A stretch of DNA of 64,000 nt from contig NC_085886.1 of NCBI RefSeq assembly GCF_035222275.1, forward strand, positions 3,472,001 to 3,536,000. The letters are read 5' to 3'. Under the pieces are notes generated by a model that was not told the origin of the DNA, ran no database searches, and saw only the letters and a list, made by a program, of their open reading frames with translations. Source of the DNA: Podospora bellae-mahoneyi (lineage: Eukaryota; Ascomycota; Sordariomycetes; Sordariales; Podosporaceae). A program made the translations under genes and the position numbers. This document shows positions 1-10,823 of the stretch, piece by piece (within the stretch, counting starts at the first letter, position 1; each line of letters opens with the position of its first letter).

Positions 1-1
1 A

Positions 2-580
2 ACGAACAAGAATTCAGAAGAGCGGAAAGGAGCGGCAGGCCCGAGCCCTAAATCGCGAGCTTTGTTTTCCTTTCACGAACGCATGAGGCGATGGCGGGAA
101 AAAAGGGCACAGCATAGTGACGAGGAGTCTCTCAGCGACCTCCCGCAGATCCCAAGTGCTACTATGTCGGGAATGCGTACCTTTATACGGCGCAATAACC
201 GTGATGAGGGCCTTGAAACTTCGGCTGGCACCGTGAGAGTCCTCTCGCAGAACGACACACTGGCCGAGAAATTCGATGCCTCTTCGCACCACCGTGTCGC
301 TGTGACACCCAACAAGCAAGATGACCATCGCGTCGACTCTCGACAGGGCAACGGGGTATCGTGGCCTTTGCCAAGCTCTGGATATGTGCTCATATCGACT
401 GAAATCAGACAAGAACAGTTAACCACGGAGAGGGACGAGCTACACTCATCCCATATGACCAGCCTGGCTGGTTCAACAGTCCAAGGGGACTGGGAGAGCA
501 CTTATCGCGAAAGCGGTCAGCCTGGATCTGTGTATCGGGATAGCCGCCAGTACACCTACAACCCGCAGATGTCGCGATAG
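2..580 (+). CDS. 3' end of an unidentified gene (partial)
   Basis: An open frame enters from the left edge with no stop and ends at TAG 578-580, so this is the last ~192 codons of a gene that starts outside the window. The first in-window ATG (residue 29, about position 83) is not needed as a start. The peptide is hydrophilic and of low complexity, with a basic patch near position 85 (MRRWREKRAQ) followed by a Ser/Glu-rich stretch. It ends in a Tyr/Ser/Arg-rich tail with repeated YRES/YRDS-like motifs. There is no membrane segment and no domain I recognise. It could be the cytoplasmic tail of a membrane protein or the disordered tail of a regulator; the function is unknown. The coding call rests on the long open frame alone. 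Confidence 0.5.
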   Translation, partial: TNKNSEERKGAAGPSPKSRALFSFHERMRRWREKRAQHSDEESLSDLPQIPSATMSGMRTFIRRNNRDEGLETSAGTVRVLSQNDTLAEKFDASSHHRVAVTPNKQDDHRVDSRQGNGVSWPLPSSGYVLISTEIRQEQLTTERDELHSSHMTSLAGSTVQGDWESTYRESGQPGSVYRDSRQYTYNPQMSR

Positions 581-1289
581 CCTACGATGAATAACAATGA
601 GGCGACGGTTGGCAACCCCGTTGCGTGGAAGCATGTGGCCCCAATGAGTCCTATTCGACCGAGATCGAGGAGCTAAAGGCGTGGACTCCGAGAGCTTATA
701 ATAAAGATGTGTGGCAAGCTCAGATACTGCCCGGGTGGCCTGCAGTAATAGCTGTAATAGGATGGCGAAGGACGCAGGGGGGCCAAAATACCTACCTCGG
801 TACTTTCTCGCGGATCGCAAGGGGCGGAATTCTCAGGCATTGGCTGGCAGCTATCGACTGTGATAGCGGATGATTTAGCGCGGGATGAGGCATTGGAGTC
901 ATGCAAGAAAGCATCATCCCCCGTGATGATCGCCTTCTCGTTCTGAATGAGAACCGGAACGGTCGTGGGGCAGTGACGCCCGGGTCATGAACATGGCTAA
1001 TACTGCATTGTGCCAAAGCGTTGATATCAATTTAGATAAACACATACATAGACCGTACATACAAGGCAGACAGCTATTTTACTTATTTATTGCTCAGTAT
1101 ATTTAAATCATCTTCACGCTTACTGCACCAACAAACAGTTTGTGTGCCAAATTATACATGCTCTACATTCGAGTCACACTGCAAGTAAAATCGAAGTTGG
1201 AGCCGTTGATTGAAAAAAAAAAAAAGCAGACCGCCACAACAAACCTACATAACGAGAGTGCTGTTCAGTCAATTTTGCTGTTACATTAT
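581..1289. other. intergenic, no gene seen
   Basis: This lies between the partial left gene and the convergent secreted-protein gene. It is AT-richer after about 1020 and has an A13 run at about 1212-1224. Short frames on both strands lack any recognisable domain. It probably holds the two 3' UTRs. Confidence 0.6.
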
Positions 1290-1769
1290 CTAAATGAAAG
1301 TCCATGACACTTCAGTCTTCCCCACGTCCAAACTACCCACAAGCTCCTTGAAAACCTTTGGGCTGACATCGATCCCACCGGGGGGGCACGAAGGGCACTT
1401 GTCACGGACAACGGCAGTGACCTTCTTGCCATCGTGGCCCTTGATGGAAACCCTGCGGCCACAAGCATCGCCGGCACCTTGACCGCTCACCAGTGCCGAT
1501 GAAATAGCCACGATGTTGTGAGTATAACCCTTGCCACTGTCGTCGTGACCACAGGCACCAGGTCCGACTTCGTAGTACGTCATGTGTCCGTGGCGGTTGT
1601 ATTTATTTTCGTCTCCATTGCGTTTGGTGGCACACTCCGTGTCCCGGAGCTGGATCTTGAGAGCAGCGGGCACCGCAACTTGCTGCTCGGCATGGGCCAT
1701 GTCCATGTTGATAGGGCTGGCGAGAGCACCAACAATGAACACGGCCAAGGAAACAGCGGAGGTCCTCAT
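1290..1769 (-). CDS. secreted expansin/RlpA-like double-psi beta-barrel protein
   Basis: A 159-residue protein without introns, ATG at 1769. Residues 1-18 are a clear signal peptide (hydrophobic core, ending ALASP), so it is predicted to be extracellular. The mature part has the features of small fungal expansin-like or barwin-like proteins with one double-psi beta-barrel: Y-x-VGPGACG near the N-terminus of the domain, a GDACGRRV segment, the VRDKCPSCPPGGIDVSP block containing the conserved Asp, and a C-terminal VSWTFI strand. Paired cysteines suggest disulfides. These proteins are too short to be full two-domain expansins. Relatives act at cell walls, but no catalytic activity is established for this group. 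An N-terminal spacer of ~30 residues separates the signal from the barrel. The family call is firm; the biological role is open. Confidence 0.88.
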   Translation of the reverse strand: MRTSAVSLAVFIVGALASPINMDMAHAEQQVAVPAALKIQLRDTECATKRNGDENKYNRHGHMTYYEVGPGACGHDDSGKGYTHNIVAISSALVSGQGAGDACGRRVSIKGHDGKKVTAVVRDKCPSCPPGGIDVSPKVFKELVGSLDVGKTEVSWTFI

Positions 1770-2480
1770 TATGGTGATTTAGTTTGGAAAGAGTGTATGG
1801 GGGCAGTTATTGTAGTGTGTGAGTGGCTGAAGCGGACAGTTTCAAAGTTGTAATGATTGTGTGCGAGGTGCTTTGTAGTACGATTTGGAAAGAGTGTGTG
1901 GTCTGAACAGCGAAATCTGACTGCGGAGAAGGAGCGTGGTTGTTGGATCTTCTTACCATGTTCGGGTTGGCATGATAACTTACTTATATTGCGCAGTTTC
2001 GTATCGGAGCCAGATTAAACGGAGGTGCCACTTGAGTGAACAGAGTCGTTCACGCTTGGCTGAAAGCTACCGGGATCGACGAGGTCACCGCTTGACGCGC
2101 CGACCGCTTTAGCGTCGTTGAGTCAGTGCCACTCCATCCTGCTGGCACCAGAACAGAAGGCCCGGTCAGTGTACCAGCCTGATTCCGACCCTACCCGACC
2201 GTTCCTCATTCCTCGATGACAGTGATGGATCCGGGGATGGTGCTTGAGATGAGAGTCGTGACGACCTGGTTCATGATCAATCCGGCAGCATTCTTGGAAG
2301 TTCCGCGCCGTAGGTGTCATGCCCCTGAATTAGTCGAGCAACAACAGGGAGTGAGATAATGGAACACCGGATATTATTACTGTTCCCAACGCCACTTTGA
2401 TGCAGCTATGTGCCAAAACCGACAAAGCTACAGGCGCCGTGAGCCCAAAATGTATAGGATAGATAAGCCTCCAATCAAGA
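1770..2480. other. intergenic, promoter side of the expansin-like gene and 3' side of rad5
   Basis: No complete gene is visible. A minus-strand stretch at about 2210-2320 reads as a 30-odd residue hydrophobic peptide ending in VTVIEE. It has no start or neighbouring exon I can support, so I leave it uncalled. Confidence 0.5.
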
Positions 2481-5400
2481 CTAGCTAAGAAGCTCCCTGA
2501 TGTCTTCAATCCTCTGGACCCTCTTTTCCTCATCTGACATCATTCCAAGGGACGAGGCACTACGAGTAAGAGGAACTCATGTCAGCAAACTGATTGCAGG
2601 GGCCTTGGAGGTGGCTAGAGACTCACATGAACTTTTTCCTTTCTTGTATCTTGAGCATCCTCTCCTCCACGCTGCCCTTTGCAATGAAGCGGTAAATCTT
2701 GACCTCGTCATCTTGACCCATCCGGTGTACTCTGTCGATAGCTTGCGCCTCGATTGCGAAACTCCACCAAGGGTCCATCATAAACACCCTTTTTGCCATG
2801 GTAAGGTTCAGTCCAACCCCGCCTGCCTTAAGACTGAGCAAGAGCACGGTAAATCGTTTGGACTCTTTGAACTCCTCGAGTACAGCGGCCCGGGCCTTTT
2901 GGCTCATTGAACCATCCAGTCGCACGAAATGCATGTTGGCTTGGGTGAGAGCTGGTTCGATGAGAGAAAGAAACGACGTGAACTGACTGAAGACGACGGA
3001 CTTAATTGTAGGGTGTCCCTTCCGCAGCTCACGTAGTTTCTTGATGAGTGTCACAATCTTTGCAGAAGAGTTGTTGACCCCGAGGCGCTGCAGCATAACA
3101 CGCGGCCCATCACCAGGCCTTCCATCATCGAGATCATCATCATGACGGACAACCTCGAATAAATCTCGGTTGTTGATAGGCTCACGACACTGGAAACACC
3201 TTGGCAACTCGTTCTTGTCTGTTTGATACTGGATATAGTCAAGCAAGCACTTTTTGCAAGCGGAATGCCAACACCCAGTTACGGTTTGGTCAATGATCGG
3301 TTCCTCGGCGCAAATGGGACACTCGTTGGACGCCTCGTCTCGGATCTGGTTCAGCACATGGGCGCCGAAAGCGTTGGAGTCGGCGGCATCATCTGTCGTC
3401 GCTGTAAAGCGTTCGATGAGGGCCTGGAGATCCATATCGTCTGCCAATCCGGCAGCCGCGTCTGCAGCGGCAGCAGCTTCTTCGTCATCTGCATTGGCAC
3501 TGAGATGGCGAACGAGGACAGGGTGACAACAGGATTGTCTAAGACGTAAAATCTGGGCAAAGATGCTGGTAAAAGCCTTCATCACAGTGCCTGCCTCCAC
3601 ATTGGCATTGAATGTGCGCTTGGCCCTGGTGAAGACATACTCGTACACGTCGCGCTCAGCCTTGGAAAGCTCGATGTCGACAATTTCGACGTGTTTCGGC
3701 AGAAGTGGAACCAGTGGTAAACCGTCGGGAGTCTTCATGTCCTTCGTCCGCCTCATCACCAAGGGTTCTAAGACCGTTTGGACAACATCCAAGGCCCGCA
3801 CAAAATCTTTGGATTCAAATGGCACCGTGATGAACGTACGCCAAAAAGAAAAGTTATTCCAGGGCTCCACCCGCAGAAACCGGACGAGGCTGAATAGGTC
3901 CTCTAGCTTGTTCACAATCGGGGTGCCCGTCAGCGCCCATCTGTGCTCCGCCATAATTTCATAACAAGCTCTTGAAGTTTTGGCCTGTCGATTCTTGATA
4001 TTGTGTGCCTCGTCCAAGATAACCCGGAAGAAGTTGAGTGAAAAGAGACCACGAGTGGTTGCCCTGTCACCACCTTTTGATGCAATCTGAGTGAATTCCG
4101 ACAACACCACACCATAGCTGGTGATGATTAGATCCGGAGCATTTTCGGCGTTGGCTTCAGAGCATAAGGTCAAGAGATCAGCATTTTTCTCGGCTCCATA
4201 GTAGACCATGGACTTCAGGGTGCCCTCCTTTGAAGCCTTCTCGGCTTCACTCTGCCACTGGGCCAGCAGGGACATTGGCGCGACAACCAGGGTCGTACAT
4301 GGGGCGTTGGCTGCGATACTTGCGCCATTGATGACGGACAGACGGGGAAGCTGATTAACAAAGCCAACTGGGTGAGGAGGAGACTGCCGTGCTTTCACTG
4401 CCACATCGGACCTATGCGAATGAATCAGGCTGAGCATTTGGATCGTTTTTCCCAACCCCATTTCATCAGCCAGAATACCTCCCAGACAGTGCTGTTCTTG
4501 ACGCGGGAATTCTAAAGATAAATCTCCCGAGTATGGGTTGATATAAAATGCAGGTTGATCGGGGACCTGGGGCAGGTCTTTATCATCGTAGTCCTTCAGA
4601 GGCCAGGTGTACTCTTCCCAAAGAGGATGCATAGACTCCTCATGCTCCTTGTTTTGCTGGTCCTTTTCCTTCGCCATCATCCAATACAGAGACTGTTTTT
4701 GATAGGGACGAAGAGTCATGGCAAAGGTATCAGCTGGCTCGGCCTCGGGCGTATTGAAGTCGAATGACTGGGCTTTCTTGTAGAGCGCGTCAAGCTGGTC
4801 TTGCTCAAGTTCTTGCCCATCTTCGTTCTCGTCAGAGTTCGGAGAAGAGGATGGGTTGTCTTGAGACTCTGACCGGGTTGTTGGTTTTTCCTTTTCTTTC
4901 TTATCCTCCATTTCGGCCGCCTGAAGTAGTTCTCGACGTCGATGTTTGGCGGCGGCAGAATTGGCTCGGGTTGGAACCAGGTTGATCTCCTGGAAGAGCT
5001 TGACGAGAGCTACCTGCCGCAGCCGCAAACTCTTTTCCTCTGTCGACTCGCCTTGATCGAACGGACTGGCATCTCTATTATCGGCGACTTGGAACCCCCT
5101 TCCAAGAAAACAAGACCGTAAGAGCGAACATCTGAGCTGGAGATAAACAGTGTCGTTTGTCCGAAGCCGGTCAGGAGCATATACACATATGCCCTCGAAT
5201 TTGCATATCTTTTGGTCCATCAAAGTCGAGACCCAATCAGCGGTTTCTTTTGCCAGACGGCCGATCTCTCGACCAGTCCTATCAGAGAAGCGGACAATCA
5301 CATCGTTCCTCTTCGCAGTAGCGGCCGTGAGCTTGGATTGTACTTTGGTCTTGGGAGGCTGGATCTTATGACGTTCAATCATGACTATATCTCCATGCTT

Positions 5401-5886
5401 CACAAGACCAGCGCCACTTCGTGTTGCCCAGCCTTCGGCACCAAAGGCGCCGATATAGCGTGATTCAGGCATCGAGTAGAATGTGGCTGGCGTTTGGTGA
5501 GGCACCTTCGGACTGGCTTTGTTGCTTTGTGTGGGGGACTTGTGGTCGGGTCGTATCGGGGCAGTTGGCGGGGCCTTCCTTTTCAGGGTCCTCCAGGTGC
5601 CGTCAAGATAGAGGTTGATTGCCCTCTCGATATTGTCCCCGCAATGTTCTTTGATGATGGTGATGATGTCGGGGCTGACGGTCTCGCCAACGAAGCTCTC
5701 GAAGGTAGGTTGGTCAAAAGCTATCACGGCGGGATTCATGTCGGAAGTAGCAGCAGTTTTCGGGAACTCATTTGGTGGTGGGGACGAGAGGTTCGCATAT
5801 TGAGTCGCATGTTCTTCTTGAGGTTGTGCGCCGGAAAAGAAGCGGCGTCTTTTGTTTGGGGGTTCGTCTGAGTCGGCAAAGTCCAT
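2481..5886 (-). CDS. rad5: DNA repair helicase/ubiquitin ligase RAD5 (HIRAN-SNF2-RING)
   Basis: Two exons on the minus strand: 5886-2627 and 2559-2481. The 67 bp intron (2626-2560) has a GTGAGT donor and TAG acceptor. Splicing turns KKFM-stop into KKFIASSLGMMSDEEK...LLS, the usual RAD5 C-terminus, giving 1112 residues. Domains in order: an acidic/basic N-terminus, HIRAN at ~140-265 (starts RYIGAFG), and a SNF2 ATPase with LRPYQKQSL, Walker A DEMGLGKT (~475) and DEAH (~624). A C3HC4 RING (CPIC...CWHSACKKC...CFQC, ~857-905) sits inside the helicase, followed by helicase C with GGVGLNL and DRVHRMGQ. RAD5 family proteins build K63-linked polyubiquitin on PCNA with Ubc13-Mms2 and remodel stalled forks in the nucleus. 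All key motifs are intact. The domain order excludes other SNF2 families except RAD16/HLTF-type relatives; HIRAN plus RING within SNF2 favours RAD5. Confidence 0.95.
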
Positions 5887-6262
5887 ATTGAAAGCAGGTG
5901 GGTGTCGCTGAGCAAGAGGATGGTGGCGGTACGTATCCGTGGTTTTTAACGTTGCATGGTTGCATGTGGAAGACGCGCCGAGTCAACGGGACCGCGAATT
6001 TTGGCGTTGCTGATCCACAAAATCAGGTGACCGTGTTGCTAATTAATTTAACGGTCAGGACCCGCTATTTCGTCATTGAAGTTCAAAGACAATTATTCCT
6101 AGCGATCCGTTGCAATTGACGAAAATGGCCATCGCTTTGATCCCCAAGGTACACAGTATGTTTGCTGTTCCTCACCCAAAACGCCGCAACAGAATGGAAA
6201 GGGTTTTGACTTTGACTTGCAGGATGGAGCCACTGCGCTAGGGCGCCTCACAAACACTATCT
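5887..6262. promoter_or_regulatory. divergent promoter between rad5 and the NDUFAF6-like gene
   Basis: This 376 bp region separates two divergently transcribed genes. A plausible 5' UTR intron lies at 6149-6222 (donor GTACAC, acceptor TTGCAG). A short upstream ATG at 6124 would, after that splice, run in a different frame over the main start and stop at about 6438, so it could act as an overlapping uORF. Confidence 0.4.
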
Positions 6263-7427
6263 ATGTATCGGTCGATTCGAACTGCTGGCCATGGCCTGAA
6301 GTGGATGGCCCCCCGATGGGTTCGAGAATGCCGTCGCGGCATTGTCACAGATGCCGATGTGACTCAGTCCCGCGACTACTGTCTAAACCAGCTCAAGTAC
6401 GTCTCCATCCACCACCTTCGAGGCAAATAAGAGACTGACGCCCCTTTGCAGACATAGCGATTATGAGACCTACTTGATACGGCAGTTTGTTCCGCGGTCA
6501 GCAAACGATGCATACCATGCGCTCCGGACACTCAATCTCGAGCTTGCTCGGCTTCCCGAAACCGTCTCCAACCCCACCATCGGCCGACTGCGCATCCAGT
6601 TCTGGCGTGACACAATCGAGAGGGTCTTTGCTGGAAGCCCGCCTCGAGAACCTATCGCCATCTTGTTGCACAGTGCTATTGCGCAATTGAAGTCCAGGGC
6701 TGGGGATGGAAGTGCCAGCTCTCTCAAATTCTGGCTGCTGAGGTTTCTCAAAACAAGGGAACGGCACATGGAGAACAGGCCCTTCGTCAGTTTGGCCGCT
6801 CTGGAGGACTATTCCGAGAATACCTACGCGACCTTGATGTACATGACGCTGGCTTTCATGCCCATGCGGTCTGTCCACATGGATCACCTCGCCAGCCATA
6901 TTGGCAAAGCTTGCGGTATTGTCGCGACACTACGGGGAATTCCAGTGCTCGCGGCACCTTCAACGCCCATCCAGGGTCCCTCAGGGGCCAATCTCGGGAG
7001 CACCCGAAGCCCGGCGCTTCTGCTTCCCCTGGATGTCATGGCGGATGCAGGCTTGAAAGAGGAAGATGTCTTTCGAATGGGTCCTAACGCTGAGGGACTT
7101 CAGGATGCTGTTTTCCACGTCGCCACGCGTGCCAATGATCATCTTATTACAGCCCGGGAGATGCTCAAGAACCTGAGGTTGGGAAAAGGGCCTGATCACG
7201 ACTATGAACACGAAGGCGAAGCCGAACATGTGTATTCATCTGCTGCACACAACGTCGAGACTGCTGGTTCCGATATCAAGCGTGGCTTTGGTGTGTTGCT
7301 GGAGGCTGTTGCAGCCGGGGATTATCTGAAGCGTTTGGAAAACGCCAACTTTGACCCCTTCAAGGTAAAGAAAAGTTGGAAGCTTCCCTGGTCATTATGG
7401 CAGGCGCTTAGGCATGAGCAAATTTGA
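6263..7427 (+). CDS. NDUFAF6-like complex I assembly factor (squalene/phytoene synthase fold)
   Basis: Two exons, 6263-6396 and 6452-7427, joined across a 55 bp intron (donor GTACGT, branch CTGAC, acceptor TTGCAG), giving 369 residues. ATG 6263 is the first in frame after a TAG at 6239. The N-terminus (MYRSIRTAGHGLKWMAPRWV) is basic, amphipathic and free of acidic residues, as expected for a mitochondrial presequence. The body matches the trans-isoprenyl synthase-like SQS_PSY family of the NDUFAF6 type: YCLNQL, RQFVPR near the start, R-x-QFWRDTIE, SLEDYSENTYATLMYM-like helix, HIGKACGIVATLRGIP, and a C-terminal LPWSLWQA. The Asp-rich substrate motifs of true squalene or phytoene synthases are not evident, which favours the assembly-factor role in the mitochondrial matrix. 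It is not clustered with other respiratory genes. Confidence 0.85.
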
Positions 7428-7850
7428 TGATCTGTCACGAGCAGTTGTGTAGATGATGCCAGAGATCTCTGTTTGCCTTGAATCCAAATGAACCCAATTG
7501 TTCTACATTAGAGCCAAACCAGGGGCGCCGGTGTTCATGAAGCATTCGTTTTTTATTTTGGTTTGATGAGTGCTGGACCATCACGGTGTTGTCTCAGGCT
7601 CTGGAGAAATCTAGTATTACCAGCCTCATCGTTGTATTCTGGTTTTCGACCCTCTCCCAAGGTGTGATGCTGAGCTGTCGTTCTCGCGCCTTCAATAAGC
7701 GGCTGTAGCCGAGACTAGAATCCACCATGATGGGAAACACAGCGAGAGCATCAGAGAATTTTGCTTGCCAGACTCCACATCCCGCAGTTGAAAGTCAACG
7801 GAACCAGCTACATGGTGGAGTCCTTTCGTTCTCAACCCAAGGGATCCAGG

Positions 7851-7878
7851 GAATCCAGGAATCCAGGGAATCCAGGGA
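7851..7878. repeat. short tandem repeat of ATCCAGGGA-like units
   Basis: Four near-identical copies of a 9-10 bp unit (ATCCAGGGA / ATCCAGGA) lie head to tail just downstream of the NDUFAF6-like gene. No coding potential is evident. Confidence 0.7.
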
Positions 7879-8270
7879 CATATCCGTTGACAGGGCGCTA
7901 GCGAGCCATGGATCAAGGAAGGAAGTCCCAGAGCGAGGATTGATGCGTATTTACGTCCTCAACATAACAAAGTATTGAGCCACACTGCCACTGAATCCTG
8001 TTATTTCAATTATCTTGCGAGTTGTTGCCTTGCATTTTGCAAAGCTAGTAGGTTAGCCACAGTGCCACTGACCCAGGACTCGCATACGGGATGAAAGCCG
8101 AGGATCGTCGAGAGTCTAGGCCACAATGCGCTCTCAATGTTTACTCGATATTTACTCGATAGTTTTATTTTGGCGAGACCGTCAATGACCCAGGTGTCCG
8201 GGGGAAAAACCCCCGGGTCGGCGGGGCCCCGTAGCGGGTGCCACTTCCGAGTTTCGGCCCGGTCCCCCTC

Positions 8271-8517
8271 ATCCCTTTGGCTGGTAAAAAGGTCCCATTT
8301 CGGTGGGGCCACTTTTGAACCAATAGGAGAGCAATCTCTAAGCGAACTATTCTACAACCGCTAAATAAGCGCTACAAAAAGAGAAATGGTACCTGAAAAG
8401 CACTATTCTTATAGCGACCCTTAGCGAGTGTGGTGCTATAGTTCACTGTCACTTACATGCTTATTTTGTGGCAGAGCAGCCCCACCGAAATTGAACTTTT
8501 TGCCCAGCCAAAGGGAT
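8271..8517. repeat. imperfect inverted repeat, possible MITE or fold-back remnant
   Basis: Arm 1 at 8271-8310 begins ATCCCTTTGGCTGG and ends CGGTGGGGCC. Arm 2 at 8479-8517 is its reverse complement with about 80-85% identity over 39-40 bp by eye. The 168 bp between them is AT-richer and has no coding frame. Outside the arms the sequence does not match. No clear flanking target duplication is seen, so a transposon origin is only inferred. Confidence 0.55.
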
Positions 8518-10823
8518 AAAATGTCGGCTCCTTCCGACATCACGGACTCGGCCGTCCTAAAGCCAGTTTGTCCGACCCCAGCGATTTCAGGTGCGTCAAA
8601 CACATGAATTATGAATGGGGTTTTTTCCCAGTTTTTTTCCTCAAACGTCCCATCGCAGGCCGCCTGAAGCCCTGGTGCCCTGGTACTCAGAATAGAGCCT
8701 GATGGCGTTTTGTTGCTGGAGTTGACGAATTGCCCAATGACATCTTTGATAAGGTTTCCGTTTACACACCATCAGTAAACCGCCCGAGTTGGTCTGCAGG
8801 TTAAAAAATCGTTTGGCTGGGAGGTTCCTGGAATTACCTAACTGGAACTGCAACCTGGTGCATCTGGGCATCAGGTGGCACATGAGGCTCTCACCCAGAC
8901 TGCTCGATGCAACGCACAACGCCCGGCGGAACATGCCATCTCCGAGGAAGTCTGAACTTGGCAGAGACACGTGGTTTTGGGAGACTTTTGGATGATTTAT
9001 GTCACGCGGTACTCTGAGGGCCTGTGTTATTTATTTTAGCGGATAACCAGTACCGAGCGTAGATACGATATACGCACTGTTGAAGATTTTAGAGATATCT
9101 GAGCATGGCGTCATAGGGCTGCATCTTAGCGCAGAAGCAGAAATGGCGGGGAAAATTAATACCATCCAGGCGAGGGGTTCCCGCACAACTCTTGTTTTTC
9201 AGTCTCTTTGCACAACAAACGTCAGCTTGCCGGGGAGCAGCGAGAAATTTGCAGTGGACAAAGGAAAGGGGGACGAATGTTCGACTCGCTTGGCTTCTTC
9301 GGCCGCTTTCCAAGCAGTCGGTGCAAGCTTGGAATATGGGGCAAACAAAGCCAATTCCATGGAACAGAACCTTTGCCGCACACAAAATTTTCCCCCGAGG
9401 TGGAGCCCCAGGATTTTGGGAAGAGGTCACTGGGTCACCGGGTGACCCTGGATTTTGCCTTGACAGTCTCTCCAGCGGAGCCCAAAGAGCTTGAAGCTTG
9501 AAAGCTGGCATCCAGTTTGTGAGCTCATGCAAGCCTTGTGACTAGTAGGTTGGCTTTCAGCATTAGCCCGTGACCTGAAAAGCGTGCCTCCAGCCCCAGT
9601 CCACCACTCACTTGCAAGTTGGAAGAAAGGAACGACGGCAGATCGCAGACCTGGAACATGCGGTTGCCATTGTCCTCATTATTCCCTGGAGAGATGGGGC
9701 TCTTCGGTAAGCTCGGAGCATTGACATTTGCTTTCCGGATGTCTCACTCAGCACTGATCTCGGCTTCGGCGAGGACTCGGTATGGATACCGACTGTGGTG
9801 CTGACTGGCCCGGGCAGTGGAGTGACCTGACATGCGGGATCGACCAGGTGAAGATCCGCTCTGCACATGGAAGAGGTAGTGTAAGGGGTGCTCCAGATCG
9901 ATGCTTGGTACGAACCACTGTCTGTCTTTGTGCAAGTATTTTTCCACCCAACCTATATGAGCCCACGTCACCGTCAAAACTCATCAAGCACTTAGAACCG
10001 CCGGGGCACACAGCATCAAAACAAGTGCTACTCTGGCTGCGCAATGATGAGAAGCCTTTCCTGGACTCATGCTGTCAAGACGATGTGGACCGGAAGTGGG
10101 CTACAAGGTTCACACAACAAAAGGGATCGATCGATGGCGGAGCAACAAGGTCCAGCTGGTCGGTTTTGTTCGCGGCCCTGCCGCTCGCTCAGTCGGTGGT
10201 GGGCTGTCCAGGTGGAACCCTTTAAGCCCTGGCCATCTATTACACATAATTACTTGATGGAAAAGGCCGGACTGGTCCCCGGGGACATACAAATACTCTG
10301 ACGAGCCTGCATCCTGCTCTTGCGTCAGACCTGAGGAATTGTTGGTAGATTTATAGCTGTGCTCTTTCAGACCATAGACGTTATCCCACCACTGGCTGAC
10401 CCCATCTTCACTTTCCAGTCAAAAAACGAGCCACGGACACTCGATTAAATACCACGCGTCGAAGGCGAACTACCTCTTGTTGACATTTCATGGATATTGG
10501 AGACAGGGAAAACCACCGCAACGAGGATTTTCCACGAAAACCAAGGGCGCCACCTCAACACCTAGCAACTGGACCACTTTCAGCAGTTTTGGCTTTCGCA
10601 GGTGACACGGCAGCTCTGACACACACACTGCGCGGAGCGCTCGAGCTACCTATCCTCCCGTGACACCTTCCCCGCATTCTCTAGGCCTTTCTAGGCCTCA
10701 GCAGAAGCGGCGTATCCAGCAGCAGGCCGCCTGCAGCCGGTAGTAGCCCCGTGCCTGCCCCGAGCCCACCCCGCCATTGGCAGGGGCTTCCCTAACTTGG
10801 AAATCAATAATAGAACAGCCAAC

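Larger units (their letters stand above)
7428..10823. other. 3.4 kb gene-free region
   Basis: No reading frame here shows a domain, codon pattern or splice structure I can support; frames of 60-147 codons occur on both strands and overlap each other. It holds a short tandem repeat (about 7851-7878), a long imperfect inverted repeat (8271-8517), a directly repeated TTTACTCGATA at about 8138-8160, and a GGGTCACCGGGTGACCC near-palindrome at about 9433. The right end should contain the promoter of the arrestin gene. Confidence 0.6.

Noticed and set aside
6263-7427. True squalene or phytoene synthase
   Set aside because: The fold family fits, but the conserved Asp-rich substrate motifs are not evident and the N-terminus looks mitochondrial, which points to the NDUFAF6 type.
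9089-9532. 147-codon minus-strand frame in the 7.4-10.8 kb gap
   Set aside because: It overlaps several equally long frames on the other strand and has no domain, signal peptide or splice context.
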